A stretch of DNA of 64,000 bases. Source: Lentimicrobiaceae bacterium. Lineage in GTDB: Bacteria; Bacteroidota; Bacteroidia; Bacteroidales; F082. The position numbers and the translations under genes were made by a program. The stretch covers positions 1-64,000 of the forward strand of contig SUWS01000003.1 of assembly GCA_015061365.1 (NCBI GenBank), given 5' to 3'. This document shows positions 43,532-52,732 of the stretch, piece after piece (positions within the stretch are counted from its first letter, which is position 1; every line of letters starts with the position of its first letter). The notes under the pieces are model-generated. The model was not told the DNA's origin. It did not search any database and saw only the letters and a list, made by a program, of their open reading frames with translations.

Positions 43532-44651
43532 AATAAACAAACTCCCAGTAATTATCTTTATTAATGACCTTAAATTCTATGTCGGAATAATTATTTTCAA
43601 ATGATGTAGGCAACTTAGATTTTTTCTTGGAATTCCATTTGAACTCGTATGCAAAAAGCCTTCCGTCTTTTTCTTCAATCAGGTCGATCTCTTGTTGCTG
43701 TTTTGTCCTCCAAAAAAATAATTGAGAATAGTCGTTGCAATATGCATTTCGTTTGATGCGTTCGCTTATCATAAAATTCTCCCATAATGCCCCTGCATCT
43801 TGTCTCATCTCCAAAGGAGCAAAATTTGAAATCAAAGCGTTCCTAATACCATTGTCGTAGAAATATATTTTTTTGCCTTTCTTGATTTCATTGCGCATAT
43901 TCCTGCTGAATGAAGAAAGTCGAAAGACGACGAAACATTTTTCCAATAAATTAATATACGACTCAACAGTTTCCTTATCGATTCCCAATAGATTTGATAA
44001 CTCATTGTATGACACTTCGCTGCCAATTTGAAAAGCCAAGGCTCTTACTAATTTATGCAAAACATCATGTTTTTTTATGCCTTGATAACTTAATAAATCT
44101 CTATAGAGATAATTGTTTGCCAATGATGTTAGCAGACGCTTGTTGTCGGATGGATTTGTTACAATCTCTGGATATAATCCATAAATCATTCTTTGTTCCA
44201 ACAACCTGTTTTCTTCTCTTTCGCTTGTATGCCTTGCCATCTCTGAGAGTGATAAAGGAAACAATTTATATTCAAATATCCTTCCTGTGACAGGTTCATT
44301 TATCTTGGAAGAAAGTTCTAATGATGACGAACCTGTAACTAAAACTTGTGCATCTAATTTTAAATCGGCTATTATTTTTAATGTTAATCCAATATTCTCC
44401 ACTCTCTGAGCCTCATCAATAATCACAACCTTATGATTTGCAATAATATTTTTCAATTCTGTTGATGTCTTATTTTCTAAATCCAATCTATCATCGTAAT
44501 CGTCACAATTTAATTTTAGAACAGAACCTTGATCATCTATGATAGAATTGAATAAAGTTGTCTTGCCCACTTGACGAGCTCCTAAAACTACAATTATCTT
44601 ACCTTTATTAAAATCGTTTTTGATATTATTCTCAATAAGCCTCTGAATCAT
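43530..44651 (-). CDS. ATPase with DUF4143 domain
   Basis: A 373-residue protein from the ATG at 44651 (MIQRLIENNIKNDF); an ATG at 44669 is also possible. The N-terminal AAA-type ATPase has Walker A VLGARQVGKTTL, Walker B VVIIDEAQR and a sensor-like VTGSSSLEL. The C-terminal half contains the DUF4143 region with a PD-(D/E)xK-like core (FFWRTKQQQEIDLIEEKDGR, FAYEFKWN). The family is widespread and its role is unsettled; some members are linked to mobile or toxin-like modules. It is divergent from the Fic gene. Confidence 0.8.
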   Translation of the reverse strand: MIQRLIENNIKNDFNKGKIIVVLGARQVGKTTLFNSIIDDQGSVLKLNCDDYDDRLDLENKTSTELKNIIANHKVVIIDEAQRVENIGLTLKIIADLKLDAQVLVTGSSSLELSSKINEPVTGRIFEYKLFPLSLSEMARHTSEREENRLLEQRMIYGLYPEIVTNPSDNKRLLTSLANNYLYRDLLSYQGIKKHDVLHKLVRALAFQIGSEVSYNELSNLLGIDKETVESYINLLEKCFVVFRLSSFSRNMRNEIKKGKKIYFYDNGIRNALISNFAPLEMRQDAGALWENFMISERIKRNAYCNDYSQLFFWRTKQQQEIDLIEEKDGRLFAYEFKWNSKKKSKLPTSFENNYSDIEFKVINKDNYWEFVY

Positions 44652-44833
44652 AAAAAATATTTTCGACAAATATAATACTTTTTTCTGTTTTAACCGAAAA
44701 AAGTCATAACCTTTTTCGGTTCCAATCGAAAATAGTTTAGGGTTTAAAACTTTAAAATCTGAAAACTTGAAAAACTGAAAATCTGAGAAATTTTTCAGAT
44801 TCTCAGATTCTCAATTTCTCAGATTTATAAAAA

Positions 44834-44864
44834 TTGCCGATAACGGAAATTTTTATTATCTTTG
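44834..44864 (+). promoter_or_regulatory. Promoter of the fic gene
   Basis: TTG at 44834-44836 and TATCTTTG at 44857-44864 are 20 bp apart, matching the Bacteroidetes consensus well. It is 31 bp before the start codon. Confidence 0.75.
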
Positions 44865-44894
44865 CATCATATTTATCAAAAGAATTTTGCCGAT

Positions 44895-45782
44895 ATGAAA
44901 TATTTATCAGTTGTTGAATTTGCGTCTTTACATGGAATCTCGGAACGTACGGTGCGTAATTATTGTGCATCAGGAAAATTAGAAGGTTCGTTTCTGACAG
45001 GAAAGACTTGGAATATTCCGGTAGATGCAACATTACCAATCAAGGGAAAACATATCAGAAAAGCTTCACCTTTGCTACAAGCCTTACGTCTTGAAAAGGA
45101 GAATATGATAAAAGGCGGCATCTATCATAAAACGCAAATTGATTTAACATATAATTCAAATCATATTGAAGGAAGTAAGTTATCGCACGATCAGACTCGA
45201 TATATTTTTGAAACAAATACGATTGGTGTTGAAAAAGAGCCGATACTTATTGATGACATAATCGAGACGATAAATCATTTTAAATGTGTCGATTATATTA
45301 TTGAGCATGCAGAAGAACGTCTTAGCGAGACGATTATCAAAGACCTACATCGGATGTTAAAGTCGGGGACGCAAGATGCAACCAAGAAATGGTTTTCCGT
45401 CGGTGACTATAAGAAATTTCCTAATGAAGTCGGTGGTAATGAAACCACATTGCCGGAGAATGTTCATACTGAGATAAGTAAACTTCTTAAATCATATAAT
45501 TCAAAAAAAGAAAAAGCAATCGACGACTTACTTGATTTTCATTATCATTTTGAGAGAATACATCCGTTTCAAGATGGCAATGGTCGTGTTGGCCGCTTGA
45601 TTTTATTTAAGGAATGTCTTGCCAACAACATAGTTCCGTTCATAATAACCGATGATTTGAAACTATTTTATTACAGAGGTTTAAGAGAATGGCTTTATGT
45701 AAAAGGCTATCTCCGCGACACCTGTCTCAGCGCACAAGACAACTACAAATTAATTATGGAGTATTTTAGGATTTCGTATTAA
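44895..45782 (+). CDS. Fic-domain protein with N-terminal HTH and self-inhibitory motif
   Basis: From the ATG at 44895 (MKYLSVVEFASLHG) it has 295 residues. The N-terminal 45 residues form a MerR/excisionase-like helix-turn-helix (GISERTVRNYCASGKLEG). The Fic core has HPFQDGNGRVGR, the full catalytic HxFxxGNGRxxR motif for AMP transfer to target hydroxyl groups. An inhibitory helix motif of the (S/T)xxxE(G/N) type is present as SNHIEG before the core, so it is a class II, self-restrained Fic. The HTH suggests DNA or promoter binding. It is neither preceded nor followed by a separate antitoxin. Confidence 0.88.
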   Translation: MKYLSVVEFASLHGISERTVRNYCASGKLEGSFLTGKTWNIPVDATLPIKGKHIRKASPLLQALRLEKENMIKGGIYHKTQIDLTYNSNHIEGSKLSHDQTRYIFETNTIGVEKEPILIDDIIETINHFKCVDYIIEHAEERLSETIIKDLHRMLKSGTQDATKKWFSVGDYKKFPNEVGGNETTLPENVHTEISKLLKSYNSKKEKAIDDLLDFHYHFERIHPFQDGNGRVGRLILFKECLANNIVPFIITDDLKLFYYRGLREWLYVKGYLRDTCLSAQDNYKLIMEYFRISY

Positions 45783-45877
45783 GTCAATAAGACAATAATT
45801 TTTTAAAACTTTAAAATCTGAAAACATGAAAATCTGAGAAATTTTTCAGATTCTCAATTTCTCAGATTCTCAGATTC

Positions 45878-45912
45878 AAAAAAAGGTTCCCGAACTTCGA
45901 GAACCTTTTTTA
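45878..45912. terminator. Terminator between fic and POT transporter 2
   Basis: AAAAAGGTTC (45880-45889) pairs with GAACCTTTTT (45901-45910), flanked by A and T runs, so it can work for both convergent genes. Confidence 0.8.
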
Positions 45913-45953
45913 TTTATGTAGAGACGTTATATTACGTCTCAAAATTTAATGTC

Positions 45954-47513
45954 TTATTGAGTTACTTTCTCTAACCATTTTACCATGCCGAACATGACGC
46001 CCATAGAGATGAGACATACTACCAAGAATACTGTCCAGCATTGCCAGATTGGCCAAGCGTTATACATGAGAGGTCCGATCCATAACAAGAGGTTGCCGAG
46101 TGCTGTTGCACCTAACCACAAACCTTGACATAAACCGAGCATGTGTTTTGGAGCCACCTTTGATACGAATGACAATCCGAGAGGTGAGATGAACAATTCT
46201 GCTACTGTCAAGAAGAAATATACAGCGATGAGAACCCACCAGTGTGCTTTGTGTTCCATTTGATAATCGATAGATTCTGCTCTGAATTCATTTGCTGATG
46301 GATAACCTTTTATGTATGAGAACACTGCCAAGAACAAGAATGCCAAACCTGCAATTAACATACCGATAGCAATCTTGCGAGGTGTTGATACTTCTTTACC
46401 TTTTCTTGCCAATGCTGCGAAGATACCCATGATGACAGGAGTAAGAACGATGACGAAGAATGGGTTGACAGCTTGCCAGATTTCTGGAGCGATAGCTGAT
46501 GAGTCGACGAAGTCACGAGCGAAGAATGACAATGACATACCGTTTTGGTGGAATGAGAACCAGAAGAAGATAACGATGCCTAACACTGCGAATAAAGCGT
46601 AAAGACGTTGTTTGATTTCTTTAGCCATAGCGAGTTTTTCTTCTTCTGTGTATGATGCTGATTCAACTTTTTCTTTCTTAGCAGGTGTTGGGAATCTCTT
46701 CTTGTTTGTGATGAATATTGCTAAAGAGATTAACATAGCTGCTACAGAAGCGATGAATGAATAGTGGATACCTTCGTTGAAGATTTGTAAGTATCTTGCG
46801 CAAGAACCTGCCATGTCAGCGATGTTGCCGCCAGCAGCTTCCATCATAGTCTTGAGGTTGTCCATAGCTTGTGCGCTCATGCCTGCTGCGTTGTTGATGA
46901 ATTCGTGGCAGAGAGCTGGAAGAGCTGCGTTGTAAACCATGCCGTTTGTTTCTAACCACCATTCACGGAGCAATGGAGCTACGAATGGAGCGATCAAACC
47001 GCCGACGTTGATGAATACGTAGAAAATCTGGAAGCCAGAGTCACGTTTGCTCTTAGCAATTCTTAAAGCTTCTTCGCCTTCTTTTGCTGCCTCAGCTTCG
47101 AAGTTGTCGTACATCTGACCGACGATAGCTTGTAAGTTACCTTTGAATAAACCATTACCGAAAGCAATCATGAACAAAGCAACACATGTCAATGGTAATA
47201 ACCATGCTTGGTTGCCGCTTGTTGCTGTGATAGGAATAGCTAAGAGGATGTAACCTGCAGCCATTGTCATTAAACCTTTCTGGATGGTGCCTTTGTAGTT
47301 TTGAGTACGGTCGGCAATGATACCGCCAACTAAACTGAGAAGATAAATACCTGCGTAGAATACTGAATAGATACTTCCGCTGGTACCTTCGTTCAAACCG
47401 AATTTTGAACAGAGGAACAACACGAGAACCGCGTTCATGATGTAGTAACCGAATCTTTCTCCCATGTTACTGAGAGCAGCGGCTAACAGACCTTTTGGAT
47501 GTCCTTTTAACAT
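45954..47513 (-). CDS. POT-family peptide MFS transporter 2
   Basis: A 519-residue POT/PTR2 transporter and a paralogue of the one at 41662. It begins MLKGHPKGLLAAALSNMGER followed by FGYYIMNAVLVLFL, again with Asn in place of the first Glu of ExxERFxYY. Many membrane helices follow. A charged cytoplasmic loop (FPTPAKKEKVESASYTEEEK) separates the two halves. It is expected to take up di- and tripeptides. A -7 box (TATCTTTG, 47658-47651 on the minus strand) gives a leader of about 130 nt holding TTTGCGTC-type repeats. Confidence 0.88.
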   Translation of the reverse strand: MLKGHPKGLLAAALSNMGERFGYYIMNAVLVLFLCSKFGLNEGTSGSIYSVFYAGIYLLSLVGGIIADRTQNYKGTIQKGLMTMAAGYILLAIPITATSGNQAWLLPLTCVALFMIAFGNGLFKGNLQAIVGQMYDNFEAEAAKEGEEALRIAKSKRDSGFQIFYVFINVGGLIAPFVAPLLREWWLETNGMVYNAALPALCHEFINNAAGMSAQAMDNLKTMMEAAGGNIADMAGSCARYLQIFNEGIHYSFIASVAAMLISLAIFITNKKRFPTPAKKEKVESASYTEEEKLAMAKEIKQRLYALFAVLGIVIFFWFSFHQNGMSLSFFARDFVDSSAIAPEIWQAVNPFFVIVLTPVIMGIFAALARKGKEVSTPRKIAIGMLIAGLAFLFLAVFSYIKGYPSANEFRAESIDYQMEHKAHWWVLIAVYFFLTVAELFISPLGLSFVSKVAPKHMLGLCQGLWLGATALGNLLLWIGPLMYNAWPIWQCWTVFLVVCLISMGVMFGMVKWLEKVTQ

Positions 47514-47650
47514 AATGTTTTTTAATTTTTAATTATACAATAAATTTAGTTCGTTTTCAATAGAGATTCAAAGTCGCATATCGCAAAGCTTTTGTCATCG
47601 CAACTTTGTGTCTCTGCGTCTATCAGACTTTGCGTCTTCAAAAAGCAGGG

Positions 47651-47658
47651 CAAAGATA
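47651..47658 (-). promoter_or_regulatory. -7 box of POT transporter 2
   Basis: TATCTTTG on the minus strand. The leader between it and the start codon holds CTTTGTGTCTCTGCGTC-type repeats. Confidence 0.5.
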
Positions 47659-47802
47659 ATAAAATTTCTGTAATATCAAAAAGGAATTTTATAATGATAA
47701 CGTTAAATTAAGAGAATGATATTTTTTTAAAATTTACGATATAAAGTCCTTTTAAACCATGTTTTAAATCAGTAACAACTTTCCTCTATTGCTTAAACCC
47801 CA

Positions 47803-48360
47803 CTATGGTGAACTATTCTTAAAAGCTATACCTGTTGTATCTTCATAGATACCAGTCTGTAAATATCCGATTATACTATTGATAATCTGAGTTAGCGGAT
47901 TGTTTACTTTTGCCATCTTTTTACCATAATACACATACTCATCAAGTTTAACATTCTCATGAGGTTTAAATGTATTTATCTTAAAATTTTTTCTTACGAG
48001 AATACTTAAATTATACTCGTAGTTTGCATTATGAGTAATATACGTTTCAGCATTACTATTATGATTTGTAATTCTTAATGAAGCTTCCAATTTCTTTCCA
48101 TCTTCTTTTTGTATAATAATAACTCCATATTTACTGGATCCTTCGAGATTTGGAATTTCTAAAGCATTTCTTAAATTAGTTAAGAAACCGTATGGATTTG
48201 TAACACCAACATAATCTTGTGCAAGTTTTCTTAATTTTGGTATTGCAGTCTCATTATTTATTACTATATTTGCATCGCCATTTATCTGAGAAGGCTTAGT
48301 GAACCTTTGAGTTCCTCTTATAGAGTTCAGATGATTGGCTTTTTTATTTTCTCTATTCAT
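47803..48360 (-). CDS. Hypothetical protein, family unknown
   Basis: A 185-residue protein without signal peptide or clear membrane segment. It is basic at the N-terminus (MNRENKKANHLNSIRGTQRF) and rich in Asn and Lys. It contains a segment ending LTNLRNALEIPNLEG and a final helix (NPLTQIINSIIGYLQTG). I do not recognise the family. Base composition is more AT-rich than in its neighbours, which may indicate recent acquisition. A -7 box TAACTTTG lies at 48491-48484 on the minus strand, giving a leader of about 115 nt. Confidence 0.55.
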   Translation of the reverse strand: MNRENKKANHLNSIRGTQRFTKPSQINGDANIVINNETAIPKLRKLAQDYVGVTNPYGFLTNLRNALEIPNLEGSSKYGVIIIQKEDGKKLEASLRITNHNSNAETYITHNANYEYNLSILVRKNFKINTFKPHENVKLDEYVYYGKKMAKVNNPLTQIINSIIGYLQTGIYEDTTGIAFKNSSP

Positions 48361-48532
48361 ATAAATATCCGTATTTATTTCAATTCATTTAAAATTCCCA
48401 AAACACATAAATACAGAGACTATTAATCAATTGGATCGATGTTTTCTGTCTCACAAATTATCTCTATCAGGTTTTCGGTAGTGCAAAGTTAATATTTCAT
48501 TTTTAATAAAAGATAAATCATCAACAAAAAAA

Positions 48533-48577
48533 ATCTTTTGTCTTTTGTCTTTCGTCTTTTGCCTTTTCTTATCTTTG
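48533..48577 (+). promoter_or_regulatory. valS promoter with TTTTGTC repeats
   Basis: A TCTTTTGTCTTTCGTCTTTTG array is followed by the -7 box TATCTTTG (48570-48577), 23 bp before the valS start. Confidence 0.65.
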
Positions 48578-48599
48578 CACCTTAAATATTTTCAGACAA

Positions 48600-51227
48600 A
48601 TGGAAATCAGCAGTAAATACAATCCTCAGGATACCGAAAGCAAATGGTATCAGCATTGGTTAGACAAGAATTATTTTCATTCTACACCAGATGAACGTGA
48701 ACCTTATACGATAGTGATACCTCCGCCGAACGTGACAGGCGTGCTCCACATGGGTCACATGATGAACAACACCATACAAGACGTCCTCATCCGTCGCGCT
48801 CGTATGCAAGGCAAAAACGCCTGCTGGGTTCCAGGTACCGACCACGCTTCTATCGCTACTGAAGCTAAGGTTGTTAACAAACTCGCTCAACAAGGTATCA
48901 AAAAGACTGACCTTACTCGCGAGGAATTCCTCAAACACGCTTGGGACTGGACTCACGAACACGGCGGAATTATCTTGAAACAGCTCCGTCGCCTCGGTGC
49001 TTCCTGCGACTGGGAACGTACTTCCTTCACAATGGACGAGACTCGCAGCAAGAGCGTCATTCATGTCTTCTGCGACTTATATAAGAAAGGTCTCATCTAC
49101 CGCGGCGTCAGAATGGTCAACTGGGATCCTAAAGCTCTCACCGCCCTCAGCGACGAAGAAGTGATCTACAAAGAAGAACATAGCAAACTTTTCTACTTAC
49201 GTTATAAAATAGAAGGCGAAGACGGCTACGCTATAGTGGCGACAACACGTCCTGAGACTATCATGGGCGACACCGCTATGTGTATCAATCCTAACGACCC
49301 TAAAAACGAACATCTTAAAGGCAAGAAAGTCATAGTGCCTCTCGTTGGTCGCGCCATCCCTGTCATCGAAGACGAATACGTCGATATTGAATTCGGTACA
49401 GGTTGCCTTAAAGTAACTCCGGCTCACGACGTGAACGACTATATGCTCGGCGAGAAATATAATCTCCAAAGCATCAACATCTTCAACGACGACGCTACTG
49501 TCAGCGAGGCTGCCGGAATGTACGTAGGCATGGACCGCGACGCTGTACGTAAGCAGATAGTGAAAGACTTAGACGCTGCCGGTCTCTTGGAAAAAGTTGA
49601 AGACTATAATAATAAGGTAGGATATTCGGAACGTACTCACGTCGCCATAGAGCCAAAACTCTCTATGCAATGGTTCCTCAAGATGGAACATCTCGCTGAG
49701 ATAGCCCTCAAACCTGTCCTCGACGGTGAAATTCAGTTCTATCCTTCAAAATATGTGAACCTCTATCGTCACTGGTTGGAAAACATCAAAGACTGGTGTA
49801 TCAGCCGTCAGCTTTGGTGGGGTCACAGAATACCGGCTTACTTCCTCCCAGAAGGCGGCTACGTGGTGGCAGAGACTCCAGAAGAAGCTTTACGTCTCGC
49901 TAAAGAAAAAGCGGGCGACAACATCACAATGGAAGACTTGAAACAAGGTCCTGACTGCTTAGACACATGGTTCTCATCATGGCTCTGGCCTCTCTCATTG
50001 TTCGACGGAATATTGAATCCTGATAACGAAGAGTTCAAATATTATTATCCAACCAACGACCTCATCACGGGTCCAGACATCATCTTCTTCTGGGTCGCCC
50101 GTATGATTATGGCTGGCGAAGAATATCAGAAAGAAGTTCCTTTCAAGAAAGTATATTTCACAGGTATCGTCCGCGACAAGTTAGGTCGTAAGATGAGTAA
50201 GTCGCTCGGCAACTCACCAGATCCTATCGAGTTGATAGAGAAATACGGTGCCGACGGCGTGAGAGTAGGTATGATGCTCACAGCTCCTGCTGGCAACGAC
50301 CTTCCTTTCGACGAAGCTCTCTGCGAACAAGGACGTAACTTCTGCAACAAGATGTGGAACGCCCTCCGTCTCGTGAAAGGCTGGAACGTTGACGCAAACA
50401 TAGCTCAACCTGATACAGCCAAGATGGCAGTGAAATGGTTTGAACAGAGATTCTATCAGGTTCTTCAAGAAACAAACGACAACTTAGACAAATATCGTCT
50501 CTCCGACGCCTTGATGGGAATATATAAATTAGTGTGGGACGACTTCTGCTCTTGGTATTTAGAAATGGTGAAAGCTCCTATGAATCAGCCTATCGACGCT
50601 GTGACATATAACGCGACAGTATCATTCTTCGAGAATCTGATGAAGATATTACATCCTTTCATGCCTTTCATCACAGAAGACATCTGGCATCTCCTGCAAG
50701 AACGTCAGGACGGCGACGACATCATCATTGCTCAGCAACCTAAACAACAAGACGTTGATAACGAGATTTTAAATCAATTCATATTTACACAAGACGTAAT
50801 CAACAACATACGTAAGATTCGCGCCGAGAAGAACATCTCGATGAAAGAAGCGATAGAACTTATAGTCGTTGATAAAGAAGGAAATGTCAATAAGGAATTC
50901 GACTCTGTTATCATGAAGTTATGTAATGTAAGTTCAGTGAATTACGTGACAGAAAATCCACAAGACGCATTCGGGTTCTTAGTGAAGGCTGTAGAGTTTT
51001 TCATTCCTGTGACAGACAATATCGACACCGAAGCCGAGCTTAAGAAGTTGGAAGAAGAGTTGAAATACGCACAAGGATTCTTGAAATCTGTCGAGGCAAA
51101 ACTTTCTAACGAGAAGTTTGTCAACGGCGCGCCAGCTGCTGTTGTCGATAAGGAGAGAAAGAAGAAATCCGATGCCGAAGCAAAGATTAAAGTCTTAGAG
51201 CAACAGATTGCGGCGTTGAGGAAGTGA
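48600..51227 (+). CDS. valS: Valyl-tRNA synthetase
   Basis: An 875-residue class I aminoacyl-tRNA synthetase that charges tRNA-Val. The HIGH motif is HMGH at residues 50-53 ([15 protein letters not shown]), the KMSKS motif is at 531-535 ([14 protein letters not shown]), and the editing domain with [14 protein letters not shown] lies between. An anticodon-binding domain and a C-terminal coiled coil (about 805-875, Lys/Glu-rich) complete the protein. Length and order are normal. It forms a single-gene unit with a repeat-linked promoter and a hairpin terminator. Confidence 0.97.
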   Translation: MEISSKYNPQDTESKWYQHWLDKNYFHSTPDEREPYTIVIPPPNVTGVLHMGHMMNNTIQDVLIRRARMQGKNACWVPGTDHASIATEAKVVNKLAQQGIKKTDLTREEFLKHAWDWTHEHGGIILKQLRRLGASCDWERTSFTMDETRSKSVIHVFCDLYKKGLIYRGVRMVNWDPKALTALSDEEVIYKEEHSKLFYLRYKIEGEDGYAIVATTRPETIMGDTAMCINPNDPKNEHLKGKKVIVPLVGRAIPVIEDEYVDIEFGTGCLKVTPAHDVNDYMLGEKYNLQSINIFNDDATVSEAAGMYVGMDRDAVRKQIVKDLDAAGLLEKVEDYNNKVGYSERTHVAIEPKLSMQWFLKMEHLAEIALKPVLDGEIQFYPSKYVNLYRHWLENIKDWCISRQLWWGHRIPAYFLPEGGYVVAETPEEALRLAKEKAGDNITMEDLKQGPDCLDTWFSSWLWPLSLFDGILNPDNEEFKYYYPTNDLITGPDIIFFWVARMIMAGEEYQKEVPFKKVYFTGIVRDKLGRKMSKSLGNSPDPIELIEKYGADGVRVGMMLTAPAGNDLPFDEALCEQGRNFCNKMWNALRLVKGWNVDANIAQPDTAKMAVKWFEQRFYQVLQETNDNLDKYRLSDALMGIYKLVWDDFCSWYLEMVKAPMNQPIDAVTYNATVSFFENLMKILHPFMPFITEDIWHLLQERQDGDDIIIAQQPKQQDVDNEILNQFIFTQDVINNIRKIRAEKNISMKEAIELIVVDKEGNVNKEFDSVIMKLCNVSSVNYVTENPQDAFGFLVKAVEFFIPVTDNIDTEAELKKLEEELKYAQGFLKSVEAKLSNEKFVNGAPAAVVDKERKKKSDAEAKIKVLEQQIAALRK

Positions 51228-51263
51228 TGGACAATTAACAATTAACAGTTAACAGTTAACAAT

Positions 51264-51297
51264 ATAGAGACGTAAGATTTTGCGTCTCTATTTTTTT
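51264..51297 (+). terminator. valS terminator made of a GTAGAGACG-type palindrome
   Basis: ATAGAGACG (51264-51272) pairs with CGTCTCTAT (51283-51291), followed by TTTTTTT. Confidence 0.8.
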
Positions 51298-51321
51298 GTT
51301 TGAGAGCGGATTTTGATTTTC

Positions 51322-51417
51322 AGTAGCCTCTATGCGTTAGGGATTGGAGCGGCATCCTTTTGGAGCGCAGCGGAGAAAGATATAGCGGAAAGCCCGACGG
51401 CGACAGCCGGAACGCCC
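51322..51417 (+). repeat. GC-rich dispersed element, copy 2
   Basis: Plus-strand copy of the element at 16391-16496 (GCGTTAGGGATTGGAGCGGC, ATATAGCGGAAAGCCCGACG, GGAACGCCC). The rest of 51228-51612 contains TTAACAATT, TTAATAGTTAATAG and AAAGTTGAAAG arrays and no gene. Confidence 0.75.
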
Positions 51418-51612
51418 TCCTTTTAAAGTTTATAGTTAATAGTTAATAGTTAATAGTTTATAGTAGTTTTAAAGTTGAAAGTTTAAAGTTGAAAGTTGAC
51501 GGTTTGCAATTAATGTGTTGAAAGTTGAAAATGGTTTAAGGTTTAAAGTAGAGTATTACCTTTACAGATTTAGGGGACTTCTACATGAAAACTCTTTCAA
51601 AGTTATAGAATT

Positions 51613-51999
51613 CTAAATCTCAACAACTTTGTTTGCCATCATATTGACGAGATTCTGTAGCGGTCGCGACGCCATCATCTGCATAAGAGGGTTGAGTTGG
51701 GCATCGATTTCGAAGCAGCATTCTGTATGTTCGTTGTTTCTGATATGGATGTTCAACACAAATTGGAAAGGCGTCTTCCCGACAGGTGAGAGTTGTATCA
51801 GTTCATTTGGTTTTCGGTCGCGAACTTGTAATGCGATGCTTCCCATTCCTTGGATGGTGAAGGAAAGGTTGTCGTTATCGGCGGTTATGTTTACTACCTG
51901 TTCCGGCAAAATAGGCGGCATGTTGTTCATGTCGCCTATATATTCGAATAATTCTTCTGCGGAACGTTTGTTTGTGACCCAATTACTTTTGAAAATCAT
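51613..51999 (-). CDS. SRPBCC-fold (START/polyketide cyclase-like) protein
   Basis: A 128-residue cytoplasmic protein. The N-terminal MIFKSNWVTNKRSAEELFEY, the DMNNMPPILPEQV stretch and alternating strands (FVLNIHIRNN, CCFEIDAQLNP) fit the SRPBCC/START helix-grip fold, which binds small hydrophobic ligands. The C-terminal long helix is present (RPLQNLVNMMANKV). The substrate is unknown. It lies 54 bp downstream of pyrE on the same strand and may be co-transcribed with it. Confidence 0.65.
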   Translation of the reverse strand: MIFKSNWVTNKRSAEELFEYIGDMNNMPPILPEQVVNITADNDNLSFTIQGMGSIALQVRDRKPNELIQLSPVGKTPFQFVLNIHIRNNEHTECCFEIDAQLNPLMQMMASRPLQNLVNMMANKVVEI

Positions 52000-52053
52000 A
52001 ATTGTTAAAACTTTACGCTTAATTTTTAATCTTTAGTCGTCAATAGACTTCAA

Positions 52054-52701
52054 TTACATTCTTGCGTCGCTCCAAGCCTGTGGGTCTTTTTTCCATTCCA
52101 TCAAAGAAGCCAAGTCGTTTTCTCTGATGTAGTTTTCTTCTGCAGCTTTCTTAATCAACGCGTCATAGTTTGTCAAGGTAAACAATTCGCATTTGTTCTT
52201 CTTGAAGTTTTCTGCTGCTATATCCATTCCGTAAGTGAAGATGGCGAGCATTCCTTTTATGACGGCGCCTTTTTCGCGTAAAGCCTCAACGGCGTTCAAA
52301 CTCGACTTGCCTGTAGATACGAGGTCTTCGATGATAACGACAGATTGTCCGCTATTGATGATACCTTCGACTTGGTTGTTCATGCCGTGTGATTTTTTCT
52401 CGGAACGTACATAAACGAAAGGCAGTCCTAATTCTTGAGCTACCAACGCACCTTGTGGGATGCCACCTGTTGCTACACCTGCTATCACATCTGGAGTGCC
52501 GAACTTATCTAAACACATGTTTTTGAAGCCTTCACGGATAAAAGTTCTTACCTGTGGATATGATAATGTCACGCGATTGTCACAATAGATAGGACTTTTT
52601 AATCCTGATGCCCATGTAAAAGGATTTGCAGGATTCAATTTAATTGCTTTAATTTGCAAAAGAAAACTGGCAAGAGCCATTGATGTTTCTTGTTCGTTCA
52701 T
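52054..52701 (-). CDS. pyrE: Orotate phosphoribosyltransferase
   Basis: A 215-residue enzyme from the ATG at 52701 (MNEQETSMALASFLLQI). The longer frame runs through the promoter and into the divergent Nudix gene, so it is rejected. It adds ribose phosphate from PRPP to orotate in pyrimidine synthesis. The PRPP motif is VVIIEDLVSTGKSSL. Other family features are FTWASGLKSPIYCDNR and GVATGGIPQGALVA. A -7 box (TACATTTG, 52732-52725 on the minus strand) lies 24 bp upstream and overlaps the start codon of the Nudix gene. Confidence 0.95.
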   Translation of the reverse strand: MNEQETSMALASFLLQIKAIKLNPANPFTWASGLKSPIYCDNRVTLSYPQVRTFIREGFKNMCLDKFGTPDVIAGVATGGIPQGALVAQELGLPFVYVRSEKKSHGMNNQVEGIINSGQSVVIIEDLVSTGKSSLNAVEALREKGAVIKGMLAIFTYGMDIAAENFKKNKCELFTLTNYDALIKKAAEENYIRENDLASLMEWKKDPQAWSDARM

Positions 52702-52724
52702 AAAATTAACCTTTAAATTTTTCG

Positions 52725-52732
52725 CAAATGTA
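52725..52732 (-). promoter_or_regulatory. -7 box of pyrE
   Basis: TACATTTG on the minus strand fits TAnnTTTG. It overlaps the ATG of the divergent Nudix gene at 52728. Confidence 0.6.
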
